From Camarhynchus parvulus (Eukaryota > Chordata > Aves > Passeriformes > Thraupidae), in contig NC_044573.1 of NCBI RefSeq assembly GCF_901933205.1, forward strand, positions 48,637,493 to 48,701,492: a DNA stretch of 64,000 nt, in the 5' to 3' direction. Every line of letters begins with the position of its first letter. Positions within the stretch are counted from its first letter, which is position 1. Of the stretch, positions 63,301 to 64,000 are shown piece after piece. The position numbers were made by a program, and so were the translations under genes. The notes under the pieces were generated by a model. That model did no database searches, was not told the DNA's origin, and was given only the letters and a program-made list of their open reading frames with translations.

Positions 63301-64000
63301 GTCCTTACCTTCCTTCTGACTTTGGAGTTCATAAAATCTTTGCACGGTTCTGGTGAGGAAGGGAGGAATAAAACCTCAGCCCTGTTAATGAGCAGCCACT
63401 TCAATGTCACTTGTGTCTGTCGGTGCTGCTTTGGGTGTTTTAAATCTGTGGGGTCTTGTTTCCAAAGTGCAGGTAAGCCGTGTCACACAGCACATTCTGC
63501 TCACTGGAAGTCTCAGTGTAGCCCAGGAGTGCTCCCAGAATAAACTGTGTACCCCATCTTTTAGTGTTCTTACTGTTGTAAACCCCAGTCCTGAAGGTTA
63601 CCCTATCAAGCAGCCTAAGTATTTGTGTCCTGTTATGCTGTACAGTGTAGGTAAAAAACCCCCACAGTTATTAGGTCCTGTAACAAATCTAAATAAACAA
63701 ATGTAATCAACGGATGTCTTTGGAACTGCTCTCAAATAATGAATACAATTTGTAGGACTAACCACTTTGCTCAGCAGTGAGTAGTTGTAGAACTGGATTT
63801 TAAGGAAAGACTGAAGGAAACCAAATTGCTGAGGTACCAGAAATACCCTGCTCTGTTCCTGTAAGAGAACATAAAGCAAGAGCAACTAATAAAAAAAAAA
63901 GTTTTATTAACTGTTGGAAGAATTATTTCTATTAGCATTTCCCAGTAAAGTTGGGGCGACTTAATTCCCAAACTTTCTTTCAAAAAAGGCATTTTTTCAG

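Larger units (their letters stand above)
46624..64000 (+). other. First intron (5' part), runs off the window
   Basis: Inferred from the donor at 46624 and the absence of any downstream exon I can recognise. It starts inside the CpG island and becomes AT-rich after about 47,240. It contains CR1 copies at 50826, 52078 and 58943 and a short repeat cluster at 56455. Open frames such as 53583-53936 (minus), 55952-56311 (plus) and 58485-58880 (minus) show no domain and are not called. A poly-T/poly-G run lies near 61,190-61,220. No alternative first exon was recognised. Confidence 0.5.

Noticed and set aside
1..64000. Search for CRISPR-like arrays, tRNA genes, known small RNAs and prokaryotic systems
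   Set aside because: No spaced direct-repeat array, no tRNA box A/B pair and no known small-RNA signature was seen; the sequence is vertebrate nuclear DNA.

Overview
The window looks like bird nuclear DNA: AT-rich, almost gene-free, with several CR1 LINE 3' ends (ragged 5' truncation, the tail typical of avian and reptilian CR1), one solo LTR that I recognise as the avian ERV-L type, and an archosaur-style short-period repeat landscape. There is no bacterial or organellar gene content, no operon, no CRISPR array and no recognisable tRNA, rRNA or small RNA. The species cannot be fixed from what I can see.

Positions 1 to about 45,300 are non-coding. They hold small CR1 fragments (3768, 34221, 36144, 44168), a solo LTR at 16005-16535 with a near-perfect 5-bp target duplication, an 893-bp uninterrupted purine tract made of GGAA-family repeats (7935-8827), an 85-bp tandem duplication (7014-7183), a TA/CACA microsatellite (17609-17710), and several short perfect palindromes or duplications. 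I found no convincing exon of a protein gene here; one weak splice-bounded block is listed at 29311-29557.

Positions about 45,340-47,240 form one strong CpG island. Inside it, on the + strand, is an open coding exon (ATG at 46386, splice donor after 46623) for a 79-residue N-terminus. From memory it resembles the alternative long N-terminus of cAMP phosphodiesterase 7B (PDE7B). That assignment is tentative because no catalytic-domain exon lies in the window. The remaining 17 kb would be the 5' part of a long first intron. It carries three more CR1 copies, the largest (58943-60397) with a decayed reverse transcriptase.

The layout is that of a vertebrate gene start: a gene-poor upstream region, a CpG-island promoter with first exon, and a long intron. 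Nothing in it makes a convincing case for a previously undescribed biological system. The items most worth a second look are the alternative-promoter exon with its overlapping upstream ORF, and the giant purine tract about 38 kb upstream.
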